DNA of 64,000 nucleotides from Microbulbifer sp. GL-2 (GTDB lineage Bacteria; Pseudomonadota; Gammaproteobacteria; Pseudomonadales; Cellvibrionaceae), in contig NZ_AP019807.1 in NCBI RefSeq assembly GCF_007183175.1, positions 62,001 through 126,000 on the forward strand. Reading direction: 5' to 3'. Numbering within the stretch: position 1 is the stretch's first letter; each line of letters starts with the position of its first letter. Below the pieces are notes generated by a model. It did not search any database and was not told the DNA's origin. It worked only from the letters and a program-made list of their open reading frames with translations. Shown here in pieces: positions 36,708 to 45,494 of the stretch. A program made the position numbers and the translations under genes.

Positions 36708-38063
36708 TTACAAGCGTAAAATATCGTTATATAACGCGAGCCCCATAATGCAGAGCACCAGGGCCATCCCCACCTGCAAGCCAAGCACCTGAACCCGCTC
36801 TGACACAGGGGATCCCTTGATCGCTTCAATACCGTAGTAAAGAAGGTGACCGCCATCGAGTACCGGAATGGGTAACAGATTGAGTACACCGAGACTGATA
36901 CTGAGCAGAGCCAATAATGACAGGAAGGACTGCCATCCCCGCTCTGCGGAAGTACCCGCCACTTTAGCAATGGTGATTGGTCCACTCAAGTTTTTGGTTG
37001 AAAGTTGACCAAATATCAACTTTTTCAAACTATTCAAGGTGAATAGGGTTTTATCCCACGTCTCCTGCACGCCCTTGGAGAAAGCGCCCGCGACTCCATA
37101 GTGAAATACCCGCACGCGATCCTCGGGCCAGGATTCAGATATCGGGCTCACTCCTATGCGGCCGATTCTCTTACCATCATCCAGTGCCACTTCAGCGGGA
37201 GTGACCGACAGCGTCAAACGCTGTCCCTGACGCTCAACCTGTACCTCCAAAGGTACGCCGGCACGGGCGCGGACATATTCGCTCCACTCTTCCCAGCCGG
37301 AAAAGACTCGCCCATCAGTACCGACTATTTGATCGCCGGCACGGATTCCTGCGGCACTGGCTGGACTGCCTTTCGCCACATTGTAGAGTTTCATACTTAC
37401 CGGTGGCGTCCAGAGCTCCAGTCCCACCTCAGACAAGGGGTCCGGTACTTCCTGCCCCGACAGCCAGCGATTTATATCCGCGACCATGTGGTATTCGAGA
37501 TTGGAGTCAGGGTAGCGTACAGAAAACTCAATATTGCCACTGTCGCCTAAACGGTTGGCCAGACGCCAATTCAGGGCCTGCCAAGTTGGGGTACTCTCCC
37601 CATCGACAGCAATTATCTCCTGACCGGACTCCAGCCCTGCTGCCTCGGCGATACTGTCGGGCTTCACAGACTCGACGATAGGCACCGGGCCAGCTGTGCC
37701 CCCCATGAATACTGCCCAAAACAGCACTATTGCCAATAGGAAATTGGCCGCAGGCCCGGCGGCGGCGATCGCCATGCGCGCCCAGACACTTTTGCGGTTA
37801 AAAGCCTGGTCCAACTCACTAGGGGGAACCTCCCTTTCCCGCTCATCCAGCATTTTGACGTAACCGCCAAGGGGAATAGCAGAAATAGTAAATTCCGTAC
37901 CATGACGGTCATAGCGGGAGAGAAGCCGGCGACCAAAGCCCACAGAAAAGCGCAACACCTTGACTCCGCAGAGACGTGCCACCAGGAAGTGTCCAAACTC
38001 GTGGAAGGATACCAGTACACCGAGAGCCACTAGGGCCCAAATTACCGTCTGAATTAAATCCAT
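36708..38063 (-). CDS. rseP: RseP site-2 zinc metalloprotease
   Basis: Inner-membrane protease of the sigma-E envelope stress pathway; cuts RseA and remnant signal peptides. 451 residues: zinc site HEFGHFLVARLCGVKVLRF at the N-terminus, two PDZ domains (about 115-200 and 205-290) and the second zinc-ligand segment LLPIPVLDGGHLLYYGIEA near the C-terminus. Four transmembrane helices. Upstream of the bamA duplication and downstream of dxr. Confidence 0.97.
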   Translation of the reverse strand: MDLIQTVIWALVALGVLVSFHEFGHFLVARLCGVKVLRFSVGFGRRLLSRYDRHGTEFTISAIPLGGYVKMLDEREREVPPSELDQAFNRKSVWARMAIAAAGPAANFLLAIVLFWAVFMGGTAGPVPIVESVKPDSIAEAAGLESGQEIIAVDGESTPTWQALNWRLANRLGDSGNIEFSVRYPDSNLEYHMVADINRWLSGQEVPDPLSEVGLELWTPPVSMKLYNVAKGSPASAAGIRAGDQIVGTDGRVFSGWEEWSEYVRARAGVPLEVQVERQGQRLTLSVTPAEVALDDGKRIGRIGVSPISESWPEDRVRVFHYGVAGAFSKGVQETWDKTLFTLNSLKKLIFGQLSTKNLSGPITIAKVAGTSAERGWQSFLSLLALLSISLGVLNLLPIPVLDGGHLLYYGIEAIKGSPVSERVQVLGLQVGMALVLCIMGLALYNDILRL

Positions 38064-38120
38064 GCTCAGTTACAGTCTCTTTTCATGCACAAACCCCGGC
38101 ATTATACGCCTGCTGACCAT

Positions 38121-39317
38121 TTACAGGCCTCCAAGGGTCCGCTTGGCCAACTCCCGCGCATTGAGATCAATGGCTTCGACTACGTCCAGGCCTGTCAGTT
38201 CAACAACCGGGGTGCTATTCATTACTTTTTCTATAGCCGCTGCAATACTAGTAAATGCAAGCCGTCCCTGTAAAAACGCCTCAACAGCGACTTCATTTGC
38301 CGCATTCAGCACCGTCGGAGCGCTCCCCCCCACATCAATTGCGCCCTCAGCCAGGCGCAGGCAGGGGAAGCGTCGGTAATCAGGGGTCTGAAAATCCAAT
38401 CGCCCTTGCGCAATCAGGTCCAGGGCCGGCACTCCTGCATCAATACGCGAAGGAAATGCCAATGCGTGGGCTATTGGCGTACGCATATCCGGGTTACCCA
38501 TCTGTGCCAGCAGAGAGCCATCCCGGTATTGGACCATCGAGTGGATAATACTCTGCGGATGCACCACAACCTCAATTTGCTCAGGGTGCGCATCGAACAG
38601 ATAGCAGGCCTCAATAAATTCCAACCCCTTGTTCATCATGGTGGCAGAGTCGACCGAGATCTTCCGCCCCATGGACCAGTTCGGGTGCGCACAAGCCTCA
38701 TCAGGTGTCACCTTATGCAGGTCACCAGTCTCACGTGTGCGAAAGGGGCCGCCGGAACCGGTGAGCAGTATCTTCTCCACGCCAGCATCCGCCAAGCTGG
38801 CACACGGGTATGGCAAACACTGGAAAATCGCATTATGCTCGCTGTCGATTGGCAGTAACTGCGCACCACTGGCCTGGAGAGCCTGTAGAAACACAGGCCC
38901 GGCCATAACCAGAGCTTCTTTATTGGCAAGTAGTACCTTTTTACCAGCCTCTACAGCCGCCAGTGTTGGGCGCAGGCCGGCAGCACCAACAATAGCCGCC
39001 ATGACAACATCCACTTCACCCGCAGAGCCCACGCGACAGAGCCCTTCAAGCCCACACAAGACCTCAGTATCCGTCTCATCAGCCAGCAGAGCCCGCAACT
39101 CCTCGCCCTTATCTTCGCTGGTGACCACAGCGTAGCGGGGGTTAAACTTGCGGCATTGTTGAGCGAGTTCAGCCACACGCTCATTAGCGGTCAAGGCAAA
39201 CACCGAATACTGCTGGGGGTGACGGGCCAACACATCGAGCGTACTGACACCAATGGAGCCAGTGGAACCAAGAACGGTTACAGTTTGTAGAGACTTGCCT
39301 TGCATAGTTGCTCTCAT
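38121..39317 (-). CDS. dxr: 1-deoxy-D-xylulose 5-phosphate reductoisomerase
   Basis: Makes MEP, the committed step of non-mevalonate isoprenoid synthesis, using NADPH and a divalent metal. 398 residues: VTVLGSTGSIGVSTLDVL, NKEALVMAG, the metal and substrate site LPIDSEHNAIFQCL, LTGSGGPFR and SVDSATMMNKGLE. Start may be the ATG at 39305 (MQGKSL). Its product line feeds uppS in the same gene block. Confidence 0.97.
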   Translation of the reverse strand: MRATMQGKSLQTVTVLGSTGSIGVSTLDVLARHPQQYSVFALTANERVAELAQQCRKFNPRYAVVTSEDKGEELRALLADETDTEVLCGLEGLCRVGSAGEVDVVMAAIVGAAGLRPTLAAVEAGKKVLLANKEALVMAGPVFLQALQASGAQLLPIDSEHNAIFQCLPYPCASLADAGVEKILLTGSGGPFRTRETGDLHKVTPDEACAHPNWSMGRKISVDSATMMNKGLEFIEACYLFDAHPEQIEVVVHPQSIIHSMVQYRDGSLLAQMGNPDMRTPIAHALAFPSRIDAGVPALDLIAQGRLDFQTPDYRRFPCLRLAEGAIDVGGSAPTVLNAANEVAVEAFLQGRLAFTSIAAAIEKVMNSTPVVELTGLDVVEAIDLNARELAKRTLGGL

Positions 39318-39425
39318 ACCTGGAAAACTGCCGGCACTACCAGCCTTTCCGCACCGTCAATCTCCGACGACACGGGCAAGGCGGGATAGAACCGAAATAC
39401 TGATAAAAAAGGGCAGGTGCGCCAG

Positions 39426-40271
39426 TTACAGGTACTTGGGTAATTCACTGGCAAGGGCAGCCATGGTAAATACCGGCAGCGCTGCAGAGAGACTATCCAG
39501 CCTATCCATAACGCCCCCATGCCCAGGCAATATGTGACTGCTGTCTTTAACACCCCGGTGTCGCTTGAACATACTTTCCAGTAAGTCACCGATCACAGAG
39601 GCAAGGGCAGTGACTAAAACACCAAAAGTAAAGAGAAGGGTATTCTTCAGGGGCAACTCAAACAGGAAGGAAGTCCCAAGCGCTAGAATCAGACAAGCCC
39701 CAAGGCCTCCAAAAAAGCCCTCCCAGGACTTGCCGGGACTTACCTCCCGTGCGAGCTTGCGCCGGCCATATTTGCGCCCGACAAAATAAGCACCCACATC
39801 GGCGGCCACAACAATAGCCACGACATAAAGAACCAACCAGGCTCCATGGTCGAGCCCGCGCAGGATCACCAGGGAGAGCCAACTGGGAACAAGAACCAGC
39901 AGGCCCACCATCCCCCGTACCCAACGATTGCCCCAAAGCATGGCGCTCGCTGGATAGCTCTGCACCCAGAGGAAAGCAAGCGCCCACCAACCGCAAGCCA
40001 CTGCCAATATCTGGCGAGCACGATCTATATCCGGTGAGCCGAACTCCATGGAAAATACATACTGGGCTGTAAGCACAAGAGTGCCGCCCAAAAGAGCCAG
40101 AAATACGAAACGCAGGGCACGATTGAGATTAGATAGGTTGGCCCACTCCCAACCACCCAGCAAGACCACTGCGACAAAAACCAGCGTGTACCACTGTATG
40201 GGGAGGAAAAATAACACTCCTGCAAACAGTACCAGCAATACCAGCGCAGTAATTATTCTTTGTTTTAGCAC
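39426..40271 (-). CDS. cdsA: Phosphatidate cytidylyltransferase
   Basis: Makes CDP-diacylglycerol for phospholipid synthesis. 281 residues with about eight transmembrane helices. The CTP transferase signature is near the C-terminus (SVIGDLLESMFKRHRGVKDSSHILPGHGGVMDRLDSL). Between uppS and dxr as usual. Confidence 0.96.
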   Translation of the reverse strand: MLKQRIITALVLLVLFAGVLFFLPIQWYTLVFVAVVLLGGWEWANLSNLNRALRFVFLALLGGTLVLTAQYVFSMEFGSPDIDRARQILAVACGWWALAFLWVQSYPASAMLWGNRWVRGMVGLLVLVPSWLSLVILRGLDHGAWLVLYVVAIVVAADVGAYFVGRKYGRRKLAREVSPGKSWEGFFGGLGACLILALGTSFLFELPLKNTLLFTFGVLVTALASVIGDLLESMFKRHRGVKDSSHILPGHGGVMDRLDSLSAALPVFTMAALASELPKYL

Positions 40272-40399
40272 CGAAAACCCCTTTCATCTGGACCTACTTT
40301 CCAACCTGCTATCACATTGCAGCCTGGAATACCCCGGCGAAATATTCCCAAAAACTTTACGCGGACAAAAAAATAGCCGCGCTTCTGGCCCGATATCGA

Positions 40400-41155
40400 T
40401 CAGGCCTGCGCAGCTGTGTTCCCTTCATCAGTACGACCACCAAAACGGCGGTCGCGCTGCTGAAATGCCGCAATTGCCGCATCCAGGGCGGCCTCATCAA
40501 AGTCAGGCCACAGTGTATCTGTAAAGTAGAGTTCACTGTAAGCAGCCTGCCAGAGAATAAAATTACTGATACGCTGCTCGCCACTGGATCTTATCAACAG
40601 GTCCACCGGCGGCAAGTCAGCAAGCTGCATATTACTATCGAGAGCCTGCTCATCAATAGAGTCGACTGAGCGCTCGCCACTGGCCACTTGTTTTGCCAGC
40701 TGGCGCGCCGCCTGAGTGATATCCCAGCGCCCGCCATAATCGGCGGCAATAACCAAGTCACCCTGCCGGCCCTGCCGGGTAATCTCTTCTGCTTCCGCAA
40801 TTGCGCGCTGCAATCGAGGCGAAAAACGATCACGCCTGCCTATCACCCGTAACCGTACACCCTCATCACACATACGGCGGGCCTCTTTGCGCAAGTAAGA
40901 GTGGAACAAACTCATTAATAGCTCCACTTCTTTAGGCGGCCGTTGCCAGTTCTCACTGGAAAAGGCGAAAAGTGTCAGGGCCTCAACCCCTCGCCCTCTG
41001 CATGCAGATAAGAGATCGCGTATACGCTCAACCCCAGCCTTATGGCCCGCAGAGGGTGATAGCCCCCTGCGGGCCGCCCAGCGGCCATTACCATCCATAA
41101 TTATGGCGATATGCCTGGGACTGGAACTACTCAGCTGGGCACCACCGATACTCAT
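40400..41155 (-). CDS. uppS: Undecaprenyl diphosphate synthase
   Basis: Cis-prenyltransferase providing the carrier lipid for cell-wall and LPS synthesis. 251 residues: HIAIIMDGNGRWAARRGL with the catalytic Asp, TLFAFSSENWQRP, and the C-terminal DLLIRSSGEQRISNFILWQAAYSELYFTD. Its ATG overlaps the frr stop as TAATG. Confidence 0.97.
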   Translation of the reverse strand: MSIGGAQLSSSSPRHIAIIMDGNGRWAARRGLSPSAGHKAGVERIRDLLSACRGRGVEALTLFAFSSENWQRPPKEVELLMSLFHSYLRKEARRMCDEGVRLRVIGRRDRFSPRLQRAIAEAEEITRQGRQGDLVIAADYGGRWDITQAARQLAKQVASGERSVDSIDEQALDSNMQLADLPPVDLLIRSSGEQRISNFILWQAAYSELYFTDTLWPDFDEAALDAAIAAFQQRDRRFGGRTDEGNTAAQA

Positions 41156-41712
41156 TAAATTTCCATCAAGTCTTTTTCTTTGGCTGCGAGCGAATTATCG
41201 ACTCCAGCAACAAACTGATCCGTAATTTTCTGGATCTCGTCGCTAGCGCGGCGCTCATCATCCTCGGAGATTTCCTTGTCCTTAACCAGGGATTTAACCT
41301 CCGCCAACGAATCACGGCGAATATTACGAATTGATACACGCGCAGTCTCGGCTTCACCTCGGGCCTGACGAATAAAATTCTTGCGGGTCTCTTCCGTCAG
41401 AGCTGGCATCGGAATGCGAATAACCGCACCTGCTGTACTGGGATTCAAACCCAGGTCAGACTTCATGATCGCCTTTTCGATATCAGGAACCAGGTTTTTC
41501 TCCCAGGGCGTTACCGATAAAGTGCGCGCATCTTCAACAGTGACATTAGCTACCTGGGACAAAGGGGTATCAGAACCGTAATAGGAAATATGGATACCAT
41601 CGAGAATACTCGGGTGTGCACGACCAGTACGAATTTTATTGAAATTACCAGCCAGTGCGTCAAGCGCCTTACCCATGCGGGCCTTAGCGTCTTTTTTGAT
41701 ATCTTCAATCAC
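41155..41712 (-). CDS. frr: Ribosome recycling factor
   Basis: Splits post-termination ribosomes with EF-G. 185 residues, the invariant family length. FNKIRTGRAHPSILDGI, NPSTAGAVIRIPMPALTEE and RRDSLAEVKSLVKDKEISEDDERRA are conserved. GTG start overlaps the pyrH stop as GTGA. Confidence 0.98.
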   Translation of the reverse strand: MIEDIKKDAKARMGKALDALAGNFNKIRTGRAHPSILDGIHISYYGSDTPLSQVANVTVEDARTLSVTPWEKNLVPDIEKAIMKSDLGLNPSTAGAVIRIPMPALTEETRKNFIRQARGEAETARVSIRNIRRDSLAEVKSLVKDKEISEDDERRASDEIQKITDQFVAGVDNSLAAKEKDLMEI

Positions 41713-42446
41713 GATTTCACTTCCTCTTCGATTAGCGTGCCTTCCACACCGCCCACGACAATATTGAGCAGCGCCCCGGTCTTATCCATGCGGAACACCC
41801 GCACGGGCATGTTGTGTTCCCGGCAGAGGCAGATTGCGGTTAAATCCATCACACCCAGCTTCTTATCCAGAACCTCGTCGTAGGTGAGCTGATCGTAACG
41901 GGTCGCACTCGGATCCAACACTGGATCAGCCGAGTAAACACCGTCTACTTTTGTGGCCTTCAGTACCAGCTCTGCCTCAATCTCAATCCCGCGCAAACAG
42001 GCTGCAGAGTCCGTAGTGAAAAACGGGTTGCCGGTTCCCGCGGCAAAAATTAGCACTTCACCCCGCTCCAGGTAGCGAATTGCCGCGCGACGATCATAGT
42101 GATCCACGATACCGCTCATCTGGATTGAGGACATCACCCGCGAGGAGATATTGGACCTCTCCAGAGCATCGCGCAGAGCCAGGGCATTCATCACTGTGGC
42201 CAACATCCCCATATGGTCGCCAGTTACCCGATCGAGGCCCGCAGCGCTCAGTGCCGCACCGCGAAACAGATTACCTCCACCCACAACCAGACCCACCTGC
42301 ACACCAATACCCACAAGCTGGCCAATTTCCAGGGCCATCTTGTCAAGCACTTTGGGGCTGATACCAAAGCCCTGATCGCCCATCAGCTCTTCGCCGCTGA
42401 GCTTTAGCAGAATTCTTTTATATTTGCGGTCCTTAATACCGGGCAT
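41709..42446 (-). CDS. pyrH: Uridylate kinase
   Basis: Phosphorylates UMP to UDP; a hexameric amino-acid-kinase-fold enzyme. 245 residues: RILLKLSGEELMGDQGFGI, VVGGGNLFRG, DHMGMLATVMNALALRDALE and GTGNPFFTTDSAACLRGIEI. In the conserved rpsB-tsf-pyrH-frr order. Confidence 0.98.
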   Translation of the reverse strand: MPGIKDRKYKRILLKLSGEELMGDQGFGISPKVLDKMALEIGQLVGIGVQVGLVVGGGNLFRGAALSAAGLDRVTGDHMGMLATVMNALALRDALERSNISSRVMSSIQMSGIVDHYDRRAAIRYLERGEVLIFAAGTGNPFFTTDSAACLRGIEIEAELVLKATKVDGVYSADPVLDPSATRYDQLTYDEVLDKKLGVMDLTAICLCREHNMPVRVFRMDKTGALLNIVVGGVEGTLIEEEVKS

Positions 42447-42527
42447 GCTTCGGTCCTCTCAAATGTACCTGTTTAGTGGCCAAGTATTGCCGCCGAACAT
42501 TACAACAATTTCAGTCATTTACACAGA

Positions 42528-42572
42528 GGGGTGCTCCACCAGAGCCATTTAATAACCCGGCGGAAGCACCCC
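42528..42572 (-). terminator. Hairpin between tsf and pyrH
   Basis: GGGGTGCT and AGCACCCC, 8 bp and extendable with a mismatch, enclose a 29-base segment in the 164-nt gap between tsf and pyrH. No U-tract. A partial terminator or processing site is possible. Confidence 0.35.
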
Positions 42573-42610
42573 ACTGCGAACGAGCACCAACTGGTACCCG
42601 TGATTTTCGA

Positions 42611-43474
42611 TTAGGAAGAGGACTTAACCTGAGCGGCAACTTCCGCTGCGAAATCCACCTCTTCTTTCTCGATACCTTCACCCACCTCAAAGCGAATGAA
42701 GGAAGTTACGTCGGCACCGGCGTCTTTCACCAGTTTGCCAATACTTACATCGGGGTTCTTAACAAACGGCTGCTCGACCAAGCTGTTCTCTTTCAAGAAC
42801 TTCTTGATGCGGCCACCCATCATTTTCTCAACGATTTCAGCAGGCTTGCCTTCCATATCAGGCTGAGCCTTGATGATGTCCTTCTCTTTCTCCAGAACGT
42901 CCGCAGGCATATCTTCAGGTTTGTTCACCTGGGGGTTTACCGCAGTAACGTGCATGGCAACATCTTTCGCCAAGTCAACCTCACCAGCGCTCAGAGCCAC
43001 AATGGCTGCAATACGATTGTTGGAGTGTACGTAAGCACCCACAACCGGAGCCTCAACCAGCTGGATACGACGCACACCGATGTTCTCGCCAATCTTCTGC
43101 ACCAGCGCTTCACGAGCAGTTTCCAGCTCACCATCCATCAGTGCAGCAACGTCTTGCTGACGATCAGCAAACGCCTTTTCTACAACCTTGGCAACAAAAG
43201 CTTGGAAGTTTTCGTCGCGCGCAACGAAGTCAGTCTCAGAATTCACTTCAACCAAAACACCGAAGCTGCCATCTTCAGCAACTTTGGCAGCAACAACGCC
43301 ATCAGCAGCAGTACGGCCAGCTTTCTTGGCAGCCTTCAGGCCGGAGGCTTTGCGCAGATCTTCAATCGCTTTCTCGATGTCGCCATCCGCTGCGGTGAGT
43401 GCTTTCTTACACTCCATCATTGGCAGGCCGGTGCGCTCGCGCAGTTCTTTTACCATTGACGCGGTAATCGCCAT
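42611..43474 (-). CDS. tsf: Elongation factor Ts
   Basis: Nucleotide exchange factor for EF-Tu. 287 residues: VKELRERTGLPMMECKKALTAADGDIEKAIEDLR at the N-terminus and the signature LVEVNSETDFVARDENFQAFV. Second gene after rpsB with a hairpin between them. Confidence 0.98.
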   Translation of the reverse strand: MAITASMVKELRERTGLPMMECKKALTAADGDIEKAIEDLRKASGLKAAKKAGRTAADGVVAAKVAEDGSFGVLVEVNSETDFVARDENFQAFVAKVVEKAFADRQQDVAALMDGELETAREALVQKIGENIGVRRIQLVEAPVVGAYVHSNNRIAAIVALSAGEVDLAKDVAMHVTAVNPQVNKPEDMPADVLEKEKDIIKAQPDMEGKPAEIVEKMMGGRIKKFLKENSLVEQPFVKNPDVSIGKLVKDAGADVTSFIRFEVGEGIEKEEVDFAAEVAAQVKSSS

Positions 43475-43510
43475 GATTCATTCCTCGAGGTTCTGTCACT
43501 TAAAATTAGA

Positions 43511-43540
43511 AAAAAGGGGCCGTGATTCGGGCCCCTTTTT
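43511..43540 (-). terminator. Attenuator-like hairpin between rpsB and tsf
   Basis: AAAAAGGGGCC pairs with GGCCCCTTTTT around an 8-base loop. A stem of this type with a U-tract in the minus-strand transcript sits between rpsB and tsf, where E. coli also has a partial terminator that lowers tsf relative to rpsB expression. Confidence 0.8.
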
Positions 43541-43587
43541 GAGTTCGCAATGCAACACTATTGAGTCACATCACTTCGCCGTGCAAA

Positions 43588-44334
43588 TTACTCTGCAGCA
43601 GCGTCGTCATCGCTAGCTTCGACGTACTCATTTTTATTCACTGCGCTACCAGCTTCAGCTGCACCGGCGAGTACCGCGTCGGCTACAACAGTAGTGTACA
43701 GTTTGATTGCGCGAATAGCGTCGTCGTTACCGGGGATCACGTAGTCAACACCAATAGGGTCGCTGTTGGTATCAACAACACCAATTACCGGAATACCCAG
43801 CTTGTTGGCTTCCTGGATAGCAATACGCTCGTGCTCAACATCGATCACGAAGATTGCGTCGGGCAGGCCACCCATGTCCTTGATACCACCGATGGAGCGC
43901 TCAAGCTTCTCCATGGTACGAGTACGCATCAGGGCTTCTTTCTTGGTCAGCTTCTCGAAAGTACCGTCCTGGGACTGAACTTCGAGATCGCGGAAACGCT
44001 TGATGGAAGCGCGGATGGTTTTGTAGTTGGTGAGCATACCACCCAGCCAGCGGTTGCTGACGTAAGGCTGGCCACAGCGCTCAGCCTGCTCTTTGATAGA
44101 TTTCTGTGCGGCGCGCTTGGTGCCAACAAACAGAATCTTTTTCTTTTGAGCGGCCATCCCCTTGACAACCTGCAGGGCTTCGTTGAAAGCCGGTACAGTG
44201 TGCTCCAGGTTGATGATATGAATCTTGTTGCGGGCACCAAAGATGTATTGACCCATCTTCGGGTTCCAGTAGCGGGTCTGGTGACCAAAATGAACACCAG
44301 CCTGCAGCATATCGCGCATACTTACTTGCGGCAT
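43588..44334 (-). CDS. rpsB: Small-subunit ribosomal protein uS2
   Basis: 248 residues: MRDMLQAGVHFGHQTRYWNPKMGQYIFGARNKIHIINLE and IGVVDTNSDPIGVDYVIPGNDDAIRAI are family signatures. Divergent from map, as in E. coli. It ends in a short acidic tail (EASDDDAAAE). Confidence 0.98.
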   Translation of the reverse strand: MPQVSMRDMLQAGVHFGHQTRYWNPKMGQYIFGARNKIHIINLEHTVPAFNEALQVVKGMAAQKKKILFVGTKRAAQKSIKEQAERCGQPYVSNRWLGGMLTNYKTIRASIKRFRDLEVQSQDGTFEKLTKKEALMRTRTMEKLERSIGGIKDMGGLPDAIFVIDVEHERIAIQEANKLGIPVIGVVDTNSDPIGVDYVIPGNDDAIRAIKLYTTVVADAVLAGAAEAGSAVNKNEYVEASDDDAAAE

Positions 44335-44642
44335 AATAAACCTCTAAATGTACGGGTTAATCCTCCACACATCCCATGCGTCAACCCCTTTCGAGGCACC
44401 CAGACACATGTGCCGATGCGTGTGCGGCATTTTCACCCCGGGAGCATCCCAGAGCGGCGCGCTTTATACCACAATCCCGGGTCCGAGTGAAGGAAAGGCA
44501 GCAATTTGGCGTGCACAAGGGCCTCGCTGAGCAGGCCCGATTTGGTTGACTCCGGTGAACTATGCCGAGCTGCCGGCAATCCGCTACAATATCGCGCCGC
44601 GGTGGGCGCGGCCCGCCTTAACCTACAGACTTAAGGACACGC
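44335..44642. other. Divergent promoter region of rpsB and map
   Basis: 308 nt without a gene. It should contain the rpsB leader, which in gammaproteobacteria can bind S2 for feedback control, and the map promoter. AAGGA lies 6-10 nt upstream of the map ATG. I did not find an unambiguous promoter or a convincing S2-binding fold by eye. Confidence 0.5.
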
Positions 44643-45413
44643 ATGACCTCAGCCATAAAGACCCCGGAACAAATTGCCAAGATGCGCATCGCAGGCCGCC
44701 TCGCTGCAGAGGTCCTGGAGATGATTGGTGAGTATGTCGTTCCCGGCGTCACTACGGAAGAACTGGACCGGCGCTGCCACGAGCACATCGTCAATGTGCA
44801 AAAGGCTATCCCCGCTTGCCTCGGCTACCGCGGTTTCCCGAAGTCCATATGCACCTCCGTCAACGAAGTGGTATGCCACGGTATACCTGCAGAAAGCAAA
44901 GTGCTGAAAAAGGGCGATATCATCAATATCGATGTCACCGTTATTAAGGACGGCTGGTTTGGCGACACCAGTAAAATGTTCTTCGTTGGCAAACCTGCCG
45001 CACACGCTGAACGCTTGGTTCGCGTGACCCAGGAGTGCATGTACAAAGCCATTCAGATCGTGCGCCCCGGCACCACCCTCGGTGATATCGGCCACGTCAT
45101 TCAACAGCATGCCGAGAAGAACTACTACTCAGTAGTGCGCGACTTCTGTGGCCACGGTATCGGCGATGTATTCCACGAGGAACCGCAAATCATGCACTAC
45201 GGACAGCCGGGCACCGGCGAGGTGCTGCAAGAAGGAATGACCTTTACTATCGAGCCGATGATCAATGCAGGTAAGGCCGCTACCCGCGTCCTGGGCGACG
45301 GCTGGACCGCGATCACCAGGGACCGTAGATTATCGGCACAATGGGAGCACACTATGGCGGTCACCAGCGATGGGGTTGAAGTATTAACCGCGCGTAGCGA
45401 GGAGCAGCTTTAA
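44643..45413 (+). CDS. map: Type I methionine aminopeptidase
   Basis: Removes the initiator methionine. 256 residues with all five metal ligands: the two Asp in INIDVTVIKDGWFGDTSKMF, His in GHGIGDVFHEEPQI, Glu in FTIEPMIN and Glu in SAQWEHTMAVT. First gene of the plus-strand run map-glnD-dapC. Confidence 0.97.
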   Translation: MTSAIKTPEQIAKMRIAGRLAAEVLEMIGEYVVPGVTTEELDRRCHEHIVNVQKAIPACLGYRGFPKSICTSVNEVVCHGIPAESKVLKKGDIINIDVTVIKDGWFGDTSKMFFVGKPAAHAERLVRVTQECMYKAIQIVRPGTTLGDIGHVIQQHAEKNYYSVVRDFCGHGIGDVFHEEPQIMHYGQPGTGEVLQEGMTFTIEPMINAGKAATRVLGDGWTAITRDRRLSAQWEHTMAVTSDGVEVLTARSEEQL

Positions 45414-45451
45414 CCCCAGCGCTCGCGCGACCCACGGTAAAGATACAAAGA

Positions 45452-45471
45452 CCCGCCGCCAGCGCGGCGGG
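45452..45471 (+). other. GC-rich hairpin between map and glnD
   Basis: CCCGCCGC and GCGGCGGG with a 4-base loop lie in the 81-nt map-glnD gap. No U-tract follows; it may modulate read-through from map. Confidence 0.35.
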
Positions 45472-45494
45472 ATACAGCCAAATGGACTCATCCC

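Noticed and set aside
42476..43459. Long plus-strand ORF of 327 codons
   Set aside because: Antisense shadow of tsf.
43561..44490. Long plus-strand ORF of 309 codons
   Set aside because: Antisense shadow of rpsB and its leader.
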